A stretch of 64,000 nt of DNA from Naasia sp. (GTDB lineage: Bacteria > Actinomycetota > Actinomycetes > Actinomycetales > Microbacteriaceae). The stretch spans positions 1 to 64,000 of the forward strand of contig NZ_JAODMK010000024.1 in assembly GCF_025465545.1 (NCBI RefSeq), read 5' to 3'. The notes below the pieces were generated by a model, which saw only the letters and a program-made list of their open reading frames with translations, was not told the DNA's origin and did no database searches. Below, piece by piece: positions 14,801 through 23,072 of this stretch (positions are counted from its first letter, which is position 1; each line of letters opens with the position of its first letter). The position numbers were made by a program, and so were the translations under genes.

Positions 14801-16027
14801 TCAGCCCTGCAGGCACTCCTCGAGCACGGCGAGCCCCTCCGCCACCTCGGCGAACGAGGTGCTGAGCGGGGACGGGCCGATCCGGATGCCGTACGGGCCG
14901 CGGAAGTCGGGGATCACCCCACGCTCCCAGGCGCGGGCGGTGGCGGCACGCGCCTCCGGATGCTCGAGCGTCACGTGCCCGCCGCGCCGAGCCGGGTCTC
15001 GCGTCGTCGCGAGCGTCACCCCTGCGGAGGCGAGTGCCGAGTCCGCGATCTCCACGACGAATTGCGTGAGCCGCATCGACTTCTTCCGGATCTCCACCAT
15101 GCCCGCCTGCTCGATCACGTCGAGCATGTCCTGCATCGGGTGCATCGCGACGATCGATGGTGTGCCGCTGAGGAAGCGCCGAATGCCCGCCGCCGGCTCG
15201 TAGCGCGGGCCCATGTCGAAGGGCGCGGCCGATCCCATCCAGCCGGCGATGGGCTGCTCCAGCACGTCCTGCAGGTCGTCCCGCACGTACGCGAAGGCCG
15301 GCGATCCCGGGCCGCCGCCCAGGTACTTGTAGGTGCACCCGACCGCCAGGTCCACGCCCCATGCATCGAGGTCGAGAGGGACGGAGCCGACCGAGTGGCA
15401 GACGTCCCACAGCACGAGGGCGCCTGCGTCGTGCGCCACCGCCGTGATCGCTTCCGCGTCCGCGAGGTGACTCGAGCGGTAGGAGATGTGGCTCAGCAGG
15501 ACGACAGCGGTCCGGTCGCCCACCGCCTCCTCCACCTGGTCGACCTCGACTCCGGCATGCCGGTCCACCCGAAGCCAGCGAACGGTGAGCCCGAGCTCGG
15601 CCGCGACCGCCTGCACGACGAACCTGTCGGTGGGGAAGTTGTCGTCGTCGATGACGATCTCGTTGCGGCCCGGACGGGCGGCGAGCGCCGCCCGCAGCAG
15701 CTTGTAGAGCACGACCGTGGTGGAGTCGGCGACGACGACCTGACCGGGAGCCGCTCCGAGGGTCAGCGCGCCGATTCGGTCGCCGACCGTTTCGGGCAGC
15801 GCCATCCAGCTCTCGTCCCAGCCGCGGATGAGGCGCGAGGACCAGGTGTCGACCAACCCGGCCAGCCGGTCCCTCGTGGCCCGCAGCGGCCGGCCCAGCG
15901 AGTTGCCGTCGAAGTAGGCGAGCACGCCGGGCGCCGGGAGGAAGTGCTCGCGGAAGGACCCCAGCGGATCCTCCGCGTCCAGTTCGTGTGCCCGATCCCC
16001 GTGCGGTGTTCTCGCTGCGACGCCCAT
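14801..16027 (-). CDS. kynU: Kynureninase
   Basis: A 408-aa PLP enzyme that cleaves L-kynurenine to anthranilate and alanine in tryptophan breakdown. Typical segments: YFDGNSLGRPLRATRDRLAG near residue 40, the kynureninase-type VVVADSTTVVLYKLLRAAL, DVCHSVGSVPLDL, and the PLP lysine in GCTYKYLGGGPGSPAF (about 240), followed by GWMGSAAPFDM and the C-terminal GIRIGPSPLSTSF. ATG at 16027 has GAGGAGGAG upstream. No tryptophan dioxygenase is adjacent, so it seems to be an isolated gene. The cyclase-family gene at 32393 is unlikely to be its formamidase partner. Confidence 0.88.
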   Translation of the reverse strand: MGVAARTPHGDRAHELDAEDPLGSFREHFLPAPGVLAYFDGNSLGRPLRATRDRLAGLVDTWSSRLIRGWDESWMALPETVGDRIGALTLGAAPGQVVVADSTTVVLYKLLRAALAARPGRNEIVIDDDNFPTDRFVVQAVAAELGLTVRWLRVDRHAGVEVDQVEEAVGDRTAVVLLSHISYRSSHLADAEAITAVAHDAGALVLWDVCHSVGSVPLDLDAWGVDLAVGCTYKYLGGGPGSPAFAYVRDDLQDVLEQPIAGWMGSAAPFDMGPRYEPAAGIRRFLSGTPSIVAMHPMQDMLDVIEQAGMVEIRKKSMRLTQFVVEIADSALASAGVTLATTRDPARRGGHVTLEHPEARAATARAWERGVIPDFRGPYGIRIGPSPLSTSFAEVAEGLAVLEECLQG

Positions 16028-16182
16028 GCGACTCCTCCTCGCGCTCGGTCCAGTATTCGGGTTCGCGCAGACTTCCTCGGAACGGGAATGTCCGCACCGG
16101 CCGTCACCTGCACTCATTGCAACCTGGGGCGTTGCGGCCGGCCAGCAGCACGCCCGGTCCTGCACGCCCTCGGCGCGGGGCC

Positions 16183-16345
16183 TCGCTGTGGTTCCCCTTT
16201 CTCGCGATGTTCCTGATCGGCCTCGGCCGGCTGATGCAGAGCCTCACGCTCGCCTCGCAGGCGTCGGTGGCGGCTCGCGACATGGGTGTGGCGACCACTG
16301 GGGCGACTTTCTTCCGCCTGGGTGCGGCCGGGACTTCAGCGGCGA
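16183..16345 (+). pseudogene. Fragment of an MFS drug-efflux transporter
   Basis: About 54 codons read SLWFPFLAMFLIGLGRLMQ, then SLTLASQASVAARDMGVATT and GATFFRLG, matching the late helices of EmrB/DHA2-type transporters, where the usual pattern is GxGLGLxxQxLxLAxQN...GVATSAATFFR. No start codon, upstream helices or downstream part remain; the frame runs into the 3' end of the opposing EamA gene. This is the only gene trace in 16028-16351, and the first 150 bases of that gap show nothing else. Confidence 0.6.
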
Positions 16346-16351
16346 CCTGTC

Positions 16352-17263
16352 CTAACCGGCGGCGACGTCGATCGCACCGGGCGGCTCCGGCGATATCAGG
16401 GGCGCCCTCCGGCGCCGCGTCACGAGGAACGAGCCGGCGAGCACGAGCACGAAGCCGACGACCGTCCAGATCGTGACGCGCTCGCCGAGCACGAGGGCTC
16501 CCGCGACGATGGCGATCGCGGGATTCACATAGGTGATGGTCGTCGTCCGCACGGGACCGATCTCCGTGATCAGGGCGAACATGATCAGGAACGCCGCCGC
16601 GCTGCACACGACCGCGAGGGTGATCACGGACGCCAGGGCGGGCGCGGAGGGCCACTGTGTCGGCCAGGCACCGGTGAGCGGCACGACCGGCAGGTAGACG
16701 AGGGCCGCGAGCACGAGCGACACCGCGACGACGCCCGTGCCGGGCAGATCCGACATCCGGCGCGACAGGATCACCGGCCCGATCGCGTAGCCGACCACCA
16801 CGATGCCGACCTCCGCCACCGCGGACAGGTCTGAGCCGGCCACATCGAGCCCGACGAGGGCCGCCACGCCCAGCATGCCGAGCAGGATTCCGATCCAGTT
16901 GCCTCCCGAGAACCGCTCGGGCCGACCGGTCAGGAATGCGAGGGCGACCCCGACGAGGGGGACGGCCGCGAGCAGGAGGCCGGCGGTCGAGCTGGGCAGC
17001 CGCTGCTCAGCCGAGGTGAGGAAGTACCAGGGCAGGACGATCTCGGCCACCGTGTAGGCGAGCAGCGGCCGCCACCGGCGCAGAACGGGAAGCACCTGTC
17101 CGCGAGCCAGCGCGAGCGGAAGCAGGATCAGTCCGCCGAGCGCACTCCGGCCGAAGACGACCAGGGCCGGATCGAGTTCGGTGACCGCGACCTTGATGAG
17201 CAGGTAGGGGATCCCCCACGCGATGCCCAGAGCGGCGAACAGGACCATGGCGCGAGGACTCAC
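16352..17263 (-). CDS. EamA/DMT-family transporter
   Basis: A 303-aa protein with ten predicted helices and two EamA repeats: the first begins LFAALGIAWGIPYLLIKVAV, the second near VILSRRMSDLPGTGVVAV, with ITYVNPAIAIVAGALVLGER in helix 9 as is characteristic. The family exports amino acids, metabolites or drugs; the substrate is not deducible. Its 3' end faces the MFS remnant. Divergent from the large secreted protein gene, with about 226 bp between the starts and no strong regulatory motif seen there. Confidence 0.85.
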   Translation of the reverse strand: MSPRAMVLFAALGIAWGIPYLLIKVAVTELDPALVVFGRSALGGLILLPLALARGQVLPVLRRWRPLLAYTVAEIVLPWYFLTSAEQRLPSSTAGLLLAAVPLVGVALAFLTGRPERFSGGNWIGILLGMLGVAALVGLDVAGSDLSAVAEVGIVVVGYAIGPVILSRRMSDLPGTGVVAVSLVLAALVYLPVVPLTGAWPTQWPSAPALASVITLAVVCSAAAFLIMFALITEIGPVRTTTITYVNPAIAIVAGALVLGERVTIWTVVGFVLVLAGSFLVTRRRRAPLISPEPPGAIDVAAG

Positions 17264-17489
17264 CGGGAGATCCTTCCATCAGACCGGGGGCTCGGGCTGC
17301 GGGAGGAGCAAGGCTGGCACGTTCCCGAGGAAGCGCGTCCCGTCGTCGTGCCATCCGTGCTCGCGCTCGACGGTGTGGCGGCCCCTCCAACTGGGGCCAG
17401 CACGGGCCTCACCTCCCACCGAAGCCTGACCGATAGTTCCCCTAGAGACCGAGAAGGCTGCGCGACGGTCAGCCTTCCGCTGGGGAGAA

Positions 17490-20400
17490 ATGGTTCGATC
17501 AGGCAGCACGACGGGCGCCATGCGTGCCCGCGTCGCTTGGCTGCGCGCGCGGCTCGGCCGGAAGCCGAGCCTTCGGCGGGCAACTGCCGTCACGGCTGCG
17601 ACCCTCGGCGCCGCGATGCTCGGCGGCGTGGTCTTCGCCTCCGCCGGCTCGGGCGGCACCACCGCACTCTGGACCGGCTCGGTCGAGGTGGCGCCGCAGA
17701 CCGTCACGGCCGGCTCGATCGTTCCCACGATCACCGGCTCCTCCAGCCTGAGCGAGGCCTTCACACGTGACGCCCTGGTGAAGACCGGCTACGTCACCAT
17801 CGGCAACTCCGGAACGGTCAATGCCTCCGCCGCCGTGTCCGTCAGCATCGCAGGAAGCAGGTCGACGACCCTCGCGGACTCCATCGTCCTGACCCTGTGG
17901 CCATCGACGAACGGTGGAGCGGACTGCACGGACGTGGCCACACCGTCTGCCGGGTACGCGGTCACCGCAACCTGGGCGTCGATCCCGGCCAACTCGCAGA
18001 CCGTACCCGCCGGGAGCAGCTTCACGTACTGCATCCGCACCCGTCTGGCGGCCTCAGCACTCTCCACGACGGCATCCCTGACCCCGGTCGCCACGGTGAC
18101 CATGACGATCCCGGGGACTTCGTGGAGCGCCTCCGCCACCGCGGAAGTGACCCAGCGCGTGGTCGCCGACCCATCCGTCGCCAGCGACTACACCAACGCG
18201 GTCCGCAACGACGGTGCAACCCACTTCTGGCGCCTGGGCGAGGCGAGGGGCAGCATCCTGTACGACTGGATCGGCATGGACGACGCGTATGCCGGCTCGG
18301 GCGTCATCCGGGGCGCCCCGGGCGCCGTCGGCGGAGACAGCAACACCGCGACGACCTTCTCCGGGGACGCCAACGGGACCGCCGGCACGCGCACCCTCAC
18401 CAACTCCACCGACAGCTTGGCGGTGGAGGCCTGGTTCAAGACGACCAGTACCACCGGCGGACGGATCGTGGGCTTCAGCAGCAGCAGCACCGGACTGTCC
18501 AGCAACTACGACCGGCACATCTACCTCGACCCCGATGGCCACGTGTCGTTCGGCGCGTGGCCGAGCTACGCCAGCGTCGTGGCGACCGGCGGCGCATACA
18601 ACGACGGCCAGTGGCACCAGGTCGTCGGCAACCTGGGACCCAGCGGCCAGTACCTGTACATCGACGGGCTCCTCGTGGGCAGCCTCGCCAACACCGCGGG
18701 CTATTCCTACCCGGGCTACTGGCGGATCGGCGGTGACTCCACGTGGAGCGGGGACCCCTGGTTCGACGGCGTCATCGACGACGTTGCGGTCTATTCGGCG
18801 CCCCTGACTGCGTCCGCCATCGCCCAGCACTTCACGATCTCCGGCAGGGACGCCTCCCCAGCAGCGGTGAGCGACCCCTACGGCACGGCCGTCTCAGCGG
18901 ACACCCCGACGCTGTACTGGCGCCTCGGCGAGAACAGCGCCACGACGGCTCTGGACTCGAGCCCGAACGCCCACCCGGGCTTCTACTCCGGCAGCGTGAC
19001 CACCGGTGCGACCGGGGCCGTCCAGGGCACCCGAAACTCCGCGGCGTCGTTCGGCGGAACCAGCGGCCTCGTCACCAGCAGTGAGCGCTTCACGAACCCC
19101 CAAACGTACTCGGCAGAACTCTGGTTCAACACGACCTCGACGACGGGCGGCAAGCTGATCGGCTTCGGCGGCTCCCAGACCGGCACATCCCAGGACTACG
19201 ACCGGCACGTCTACCTTCAGAACGACGGCAAGATCGTGTTCGGCGCCAACCCGGGCCCTGTCACAACGATCACCTCGGGCGAGTCCTACAACAACGGTCA
19301 GTGGCACCACGTGGTCGCCACCGAGTCCGCCGCGACGGGCCTGCGGCTCTTCGTCGATGGGCAGATCATCGGCACGATCGCCGCAGCGGCCGCCCAGGTC
19401 TATGACGGCTACTGGCGCGTCGGCGGCGACAACCTCGCAGGGTGGCCGAACGTCCCGACCACCGCCTACGTGACCGCCAACATCGATGAGGTCGCCGTGT
19501 ACGGCTCCGTCCTGACGGCGGCCCAGGTGAAGAAGCACTACTCGGTCGGCACGGGCACTCCCACCGCTGCGTTCACCTCGACCATGTCCGGCCAAGTCGC
19601 CTCGGTCGACGGCTCCACCTCGATCGACTACGACGGCACCATCGCGAGCTACTCGTGGAACTGGGGCGACGGCTCGGCGGCCGGCAGCGGCGCGACCGCC
19701 GCGCACACCTACTCCGCACCCGGCACCTACGCGGTCACCCTCTCGGTCAGCGACAACGCAGGCAAGACCGACAGCGTCACCGGTTCAGTCGTCGCGAACG
19801 ACATCACGGCGCCGAGCGCACCCACGAACGTCGTCGTCACCGACAACTCGGACGCGGGGGTGACGCTCAGCTGGACCGCCTCGAGCGACAACGTGGGGGT
19901 GGTGCGCTACCAGGCCTACCGGAACGAGATCGCGACCAAGGACGTGTCCACCGGCACAACGGCCGACGACGCAGCGAAGTTCCTCACTCCGGGCGCCACC
20001 TACACCTACACGGTCAAGGCGTTCGACGCGGCCGGCAACGTGTCCGCCGCGTCGGCTTCGGTCTCAGTGACCAGACCGTGGACGGTCAGCAGCACCGCGT
20101 GGTACCAGGTGAAGCCGCAGAGCGCGGGCACGCTGTGCGTCAACTCGCCGGCGCTGTCCGATTTCACGATCATCACGCAGGACGCCTGCGCGACCTCCAC
20201 GATGCAGAACTGGCAGTTCGTGGCGGCAACGACGAGCGGCTATGTCAAGGCGACGCTGCGCGCTCAGCCGGTGTCGCTCTGGAACGTCAACGGCACCAGC
20301 ATGGAACCGGGCGCGAACATCATCCTCTACCACTCCGTCGGAGCGGCCAACGAGGAATGGCTGATCACGGTTGTGAACCCGAACGTCGTCACCTTCACGG

Positions 20401-20525
20401 CCCGGCACAGCAACCTCTGCCTCACGGTGCCCGGATCGTCGGGGACTGCCGGAACTGCGCTCAGCCAGGACGTCTGCACCGCGGGGGCGCTGAATCAGCA
20501 GTTCACCCTGGTGGTGGCGCCGTAG
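17490..20525 (+). CDS. Secreted multidomain LamG/PKD/FN3/ricin-lectin protein
   Basis: A 1011-aa exported protein. Residues 1-60 form a basic signal region (LRRATAVTAATLGAAMLGGV) followed by TTALWTGSVEV, resembling SipW-dependent or TasA-like leaders. Then a beta-sandwich (60-220), two LamG/concanavalin-like domains (about 230-445 and 455-680, each with a YWRLGE or FWRLGE opening, DGQWHQVV/NGQWHHVV and a FDGVIDDVAVY/NIDEVAVY end), a PKD domain (690-770, SYSWNWGDGS), an FN3 domain (772-862) and a C-terminal ricin-type lectin (865-1011, ending LNQQFTLVV). There is no LPXTG or transmembrane anchor and no catalytic domain. Likely a carbohydrate-binding surface or matrix protein. GGGGAGAA precedes the ATG. 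Confidence 0.85.
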   Translation: MVRSGSTTGAMRARVAWLRARLGRKPSLRRATAVTAATLGAAMLGGVVFASAGSGGTTALWTGSVEVAPQTVTAGSIVPTITGSSSLSEAFTRDALVKTGYVTIGNSGTVNASAAVSVSIAGSRSTTLADSIVLTLWPSTNGGADCTDVATPSAGYAVTATWASIPANSQTVPAGSSFTYCIRTRLAASALSTTASLTPVATVTMTIPGTSWSASATAEVTQRVVADPSVASDYTNAVRNDGATHFWRLGEARGSILYDWIGMDDAYAGSGVIRGAPGAVGGDSNTATTFSGDANGTAGTRTLTNSTDSLAVEAWFKTTSTTGGRIVGFSSSSTGLSSNYDRHIYLDPDGHVSFGAWPSYASVVATGGAYNDGQWHQVVGNLGPSGQYLYIDGLLVGSLANTAGYSYPGYWRIGGDSTWSGDPWFDGVIDDVAVYSAPLTASAIAQHFTISGRDASPAAVSDPYGTAVSADTPTLYWRLGENSATTALDSSPNAHPGFYSGSVTTGATGAVQGTRNSAASFGGTSGLVTSSERFTNPQTYSAELWFNTTSTTGGKLIGFGGSQTGTSQDYDRHVYLQNDGKIVFGANPGPVTTITSGESYNNGQWHHVVATESAATGLRLFVDGQIIGTIAAAAAQVYDGYWRVGGDNLAGWPNVPTTAYVTANIDEVAVYGSVLTAAQVKKHYSVGTGTPTAAFTSTMSGQVASVDGSTSIDYDGTIASYSWNWGDGSAAGSGATAAHTYSAPGTYAVTLSVSDNAGKTDSVTGSVVANDITAPSAPTNVVVTDNSDAGVTLSWTASSDNVGVVRYQAYRNEIATKDVSTGTTADDAAKFLTPGATYTYTVKAFDAAGNVSAASASVSVTRPWTVSSTAWYQVKPQSAGTLCVNSPALSDFTIITQDACATSTMQNWQFVAATTSGYVKATLRAQPVSLWNVNGTSMEPGANIILYHSVGAANEEWLITVVNPNVVTFTARHSNLCLTVPGSSGTAGTALSQDVCTAGALNQQFTLVVAP

Positions 20526-20574
20526 GCTCCGCGGCACGCCGGTGAACCGACCGCGGAGGCGAGCAGACGACGCG

Positions 20575-21228
20575 TCACGCCAGGGGAGCGCGAGCGGCGC
20601 CGAGGATGTGCCGAAGGGGCGGCCAGCCGCCTGGGGCGAAGCCGAAGCTGCGGACGTCCGTGACCTCGAAGCCCGCCGCGCCGATGGCGGCGAGCGTGTC
20701 CCGGTTGGGATGGCAGTTCCCGGCCATCCGCCGCCAGAGCGGAGTCACGGCATCCTCCACGAGGCCCAGCAGGGGGCGGGTAGACCGGACGTGCTCGTAG
20801 AAGAGCAGCGTTGCCCCCGGCCGGAGCACGCGCCGGCTCTCTCGAAGCGCGAGCCGCACATCCGTGACGCTGCACAGCACCAGGCTGGCGACGACCGTGT
20901 CCGCCGACGAGTCCGGCACCGGAAGCGCCTCGGCGACGCCGCCTCCGACCTCCACCGCAACGGGAGCGGAAGCGGCCGCCTCGGCGGAGAGGGAACGGAG
21001 GTACGGGTCGGGCTCGAACGCGAGCACTCGCGTGACGCCGGCGGGATAGTGCGTGAAGTTCGTTCCCGCCCCGGAGCCGACCTCCACCACCACGCCGGTC
21101 GCCCGCTCGAGAAGCGCCCGCCGGTGTTCCTGCCCGCCCCGCCGGTCCATCCGGGGAACGGCTCGCGCGAATGCACGAGCGAACCGCGGGTGCCCCGGGG
21201 CGCCGAGAGATGAGGAGGTGCTGGGCAT
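20575..21228 (-). CDS. Class I SAM-dependent methyltransferase
   Basis: A 217-aa Rossmann-type methyltransferase. Motif I is VVVEVGSGAGTNFTHYP (about residue 48), with the acidic ribose contact in VLAFEPDPY and post-motifs SADTVVASLVLCSV and RVLRPGATLLFYEHV. It resembles UbiE/phospholipid N-methyltransferase-like small enzymes; the C-terminal part has the HPNRDTLAAIGAAGFEV block seen in that group. The substrate is unknown. ATG at 21228 is preferred over 21237 because GGAGA lies nine bases upstream of it and abuts the other. Convergent with the large secreted protein gene. Confidence 0.85.
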   Translation of the reverse strand: MPSTSSSLGAPGHPRFARAFARAVPRMDRRGGQEHRRALLERATGVVVEVGSGAGTNFTHYPAGVTRVLAFEPDPYLRSLSAEAAASAPVAVEVGGGVAEALPVPDSSADTVVASLVLCSVTDVRLALRESRRVLRPGATLLFYEHVRSTRPLLGLVEDAVTPLWRRMAGNCHPNRDTLAAIGAAGFEVTDVRSFGFAPGGWPPLRHILGAARAPLA

Positions 21229-21355
21229 GCGGCTCATTCTCCGGCTTCGCAGCCCCCTCGCTCCCCTGCTTCCGCCCGAGCTCGCCGAACGCGCAGGAGA
21301 ATCTGCGCGCGCGCAAGCGGGTGCCCGGAACGCCGCCCCGCTCTAGCGTGGAAGC

Positions 21356-21439
21356 ATGCGCAGAGCACTCGCCGCCGGCACGGTCGGCCTCCTCACGGTC
21401 CTCAGCCTGAGCGGCTGCGTCTTCGTCTGGTGGGGCTGA
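21356..21439 (+). CDS. Putative 27-aa lipopeptide
   Basis: The short frame starts MRRALAAGTVGLLTVLSLSG and ends CVFVWWG. It has a basic n-region, a hydrophobic core and a lipobox LSGC, so processing by signal peptidase II would leave a seven-residue lipidated peptide. A TAGCGT element lies about 12 bp upstream, which could be a -10 for a leaderless or short-leader message; no strong ribosome site is seen. It is too short to be proved by sequence alone. It stands between the divergent methyltransferase and spermidine-synthase-like genes. Confidence 0.4.
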   Translation: MRRALAAGTVGLLTVLSLSGCVFVWWG

Positions 21440-21567
21440 CCGAAGGACGGCCGACCCCCGCGCGTCCGCGCGACGCCTTCGTGACAGGCTTGACCCGACC
21501 ATGACCGCAGAGGCGGCGAGAACAGCCGACCAGGCCGGGCGGGGACAGTAGTGGAGAGGGCGGCGGG

Positions 21568-22290
21568 ATGAGAGCGGGCTTTGCGGAACTCGGCTGGGAG
21601 GAGACCCCGCTGGGAACGCTCACTCTGCGACGAAGGACGGACCCCCAGCTGCATGTGGACGTCTTCGAGGTGAAGCTCGGCGACGAGTTCCTCATGTCGA
21701 GTCTGTTCACCGTGGCCGAGATCGAGCTGGCGCGCCTCGGGCTCGCGGAGCTCGACGGCGACCACCTGGATGTCGCGGTCGGCGGTCTGGGCCTCGGCTA
21801 CACCGCACGCGCGGCCCTCACGGACCCTCGCGTCAGCCGGGTCACCGTTCTGGAGCTGCTCGCTCCGGTGATCCGATGGCACGAGGAGGGCCTGCTGCCG
21901 GTCTCCCGCGAACTCACCTCGGACCCGCGCACGAGGCTCCGTCAGGCCGACTTCTTCGCCGTCATGCGCGGGGAGCCGGACGAGCGCTGGCACGCCATCC
22001 TGCTCGACATCGATCACTCCCCTCGCCACCTCCTCGACCGTGAGAGCTCCCGGTTCTACACCCCGGAGGGGCTCGCCGAGGCGGCCCGCCACCTGCACGA
22101 CGGCGGCGTCCTGGCGGTGTGGTCAGACGACCCACCCGACGAGAGCTTCCTGCTCGCGCTGCGATCGGTGTTCGCCGCTGCGAGCGCCACCGTCGTGAGC
22201 TTCGACAATCCGCTCACCGGCGGCCAGTCCGCCAACACGGTGTACGTGGCGACGCACCGCCGGAGCATCTCCCGCCCGGCCCGGGGCTGA
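21568..22290 (+). CDS. Spermidine synthase-like protein
   Basis: A 240-aa protein with the spermidine/spermine synthase Rossmann fold. The nucleotide loop is DVAVGGLGLGYTARAALT and the aspartate-bearing strand VTVLELLAPVIRWH; ILLDIDHSPRHLL occupies the site of the catalytic D-x-x-D region. The usual putrescine-binding Asp/Tyr residues are not clearly preserved, so it may act on another acceptor or lack aminopropyltransferase activity. ATG at 21568 follows a GAGGGCGGCGGG stretch. It is the only gene on its strand until the sugar regulator. Confidence 0.75.
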   Translation: MRAGFAELGWEETPLGTLTLRRRTDPQLHVDVFEVKLGDEFLMSSLFTVAEIELARLGLAELDGDHLDVAVGGLGLGYTARAALTDPRVSRVTVLELLAPVIRWHEEGLLPVSRELTSDPRTRLRQADFFAVMRGEPDERWHAILLDIDHSPRHLLDRESSRFYTPEGLAEAARHLHDGGVLAVWSDDPPDESFLLALRSVFAAASATVVSFDNPLTGGQSANTVYVATHRRSISRPARG

Positions 22291-22427
22291 CTACCGGCCA
22301 GCGCCGCCTCAGGTCTGGGCGACGGGCCCGGACCGACCCCCGGCGGGAGCTCCGGATCTCCATCGAGGCAGAGGACGCTCCCCGCCGAGGAGAGGCGCCG
22401 GCAAGCTGTCTGCCGTCCTGCGCGAGG

Positions 22428-23072
22428 TCAGCTGGAAGACGGATCGGTGCTGGTGACGCGGCGGATCAGTTCGATCGAGCTGCGGAGGATGGGATGGGGA
22501 TTCCCGGTGAAGCCGCTGGTCGACCACCGGCGCATGACGTAGTGCATCACGCCGGTGGTGAGTGACACGACCATGCGTGCTTCCTCCTCAAGGGAAGCCT
22601 CATCACGACCACGCCGCGCCTCGGCGTGGAGTCGCCGCGACACGATGCGCACAAACTGGTCCTCGAGCTCGGCCATGCGCCCTGACTCCTTGTTGAAGAG
22701 TTCAGGCGTTCTCTGGATCAGCGCCCTCCGTGAGCGGAACATCTCCGGGTCGGGCTGGTGTTCGGTGAATGACGTGGTGATCAGTCCGACGAAGTCGCCG
22801 AGCACGCTCGATCCGGCCATGTCGACGAAGCCGTCGATCTCGTCTTCGCTCGGCATCGGCGGTGTCAGGCCGAGGACCGCGCCTTCTTTGGAGCCGAAGT
22901 AGTTGAAGAAGGTGCGCTGCGACACCATGCTCGCGTCGCAGATCATGTCGACCGTCACACCGTCGTAGCCGTGTTCCGTTGCCAGGTCGAGTGCGGTGCG
23001 CTCGATCGCTGCGATGAGCGCAGCCCGCTTGCGCTCGCGCAGTCCCTCGGGAGTTTGCGTCACGTCACTCAT
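22428..23072 (-). CDS. TetR-family transcriptional regulator
   Basis: A 214-aa repressor. The N-terminal helix-turn-helix is RTALDLATEHGYDGVTVDMI with CDASMVSQRTFFNYFGSKEG, the standard TetR DNA-binding unit (residues 25-70). The C-terminal ligand domain is helical and family-specific. The gene is last in an operon: its ATG at 23072 overlaps the end of the ABC permease gene by eight bases. It probably represses its own operon and hence a small-molecule exporter; palindromes at 25121-25148 upstream of the ATPase gene are candidate operators. The effector is unknown. Confidence 0.88.
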   Translation of the reverse strand: MSDVTQTPEGLRERKRAALIAAIERTALDLATEHGYDGVTVDMICDASMVSQRTFFNYFGSKEGAVLGLTPPMPSEDEIDGFVDMAGSSVLGDFVGLITTSFTEHQPDPEMFRSRRALIQRTPELFNKESGRMAELEDQFVRIVSRRLHAEARRGRDEASLEEEARMVVSLTTGVMHYVMRRWSTSGFTGNPHPILRSSIELIRRVTSTDPSSS

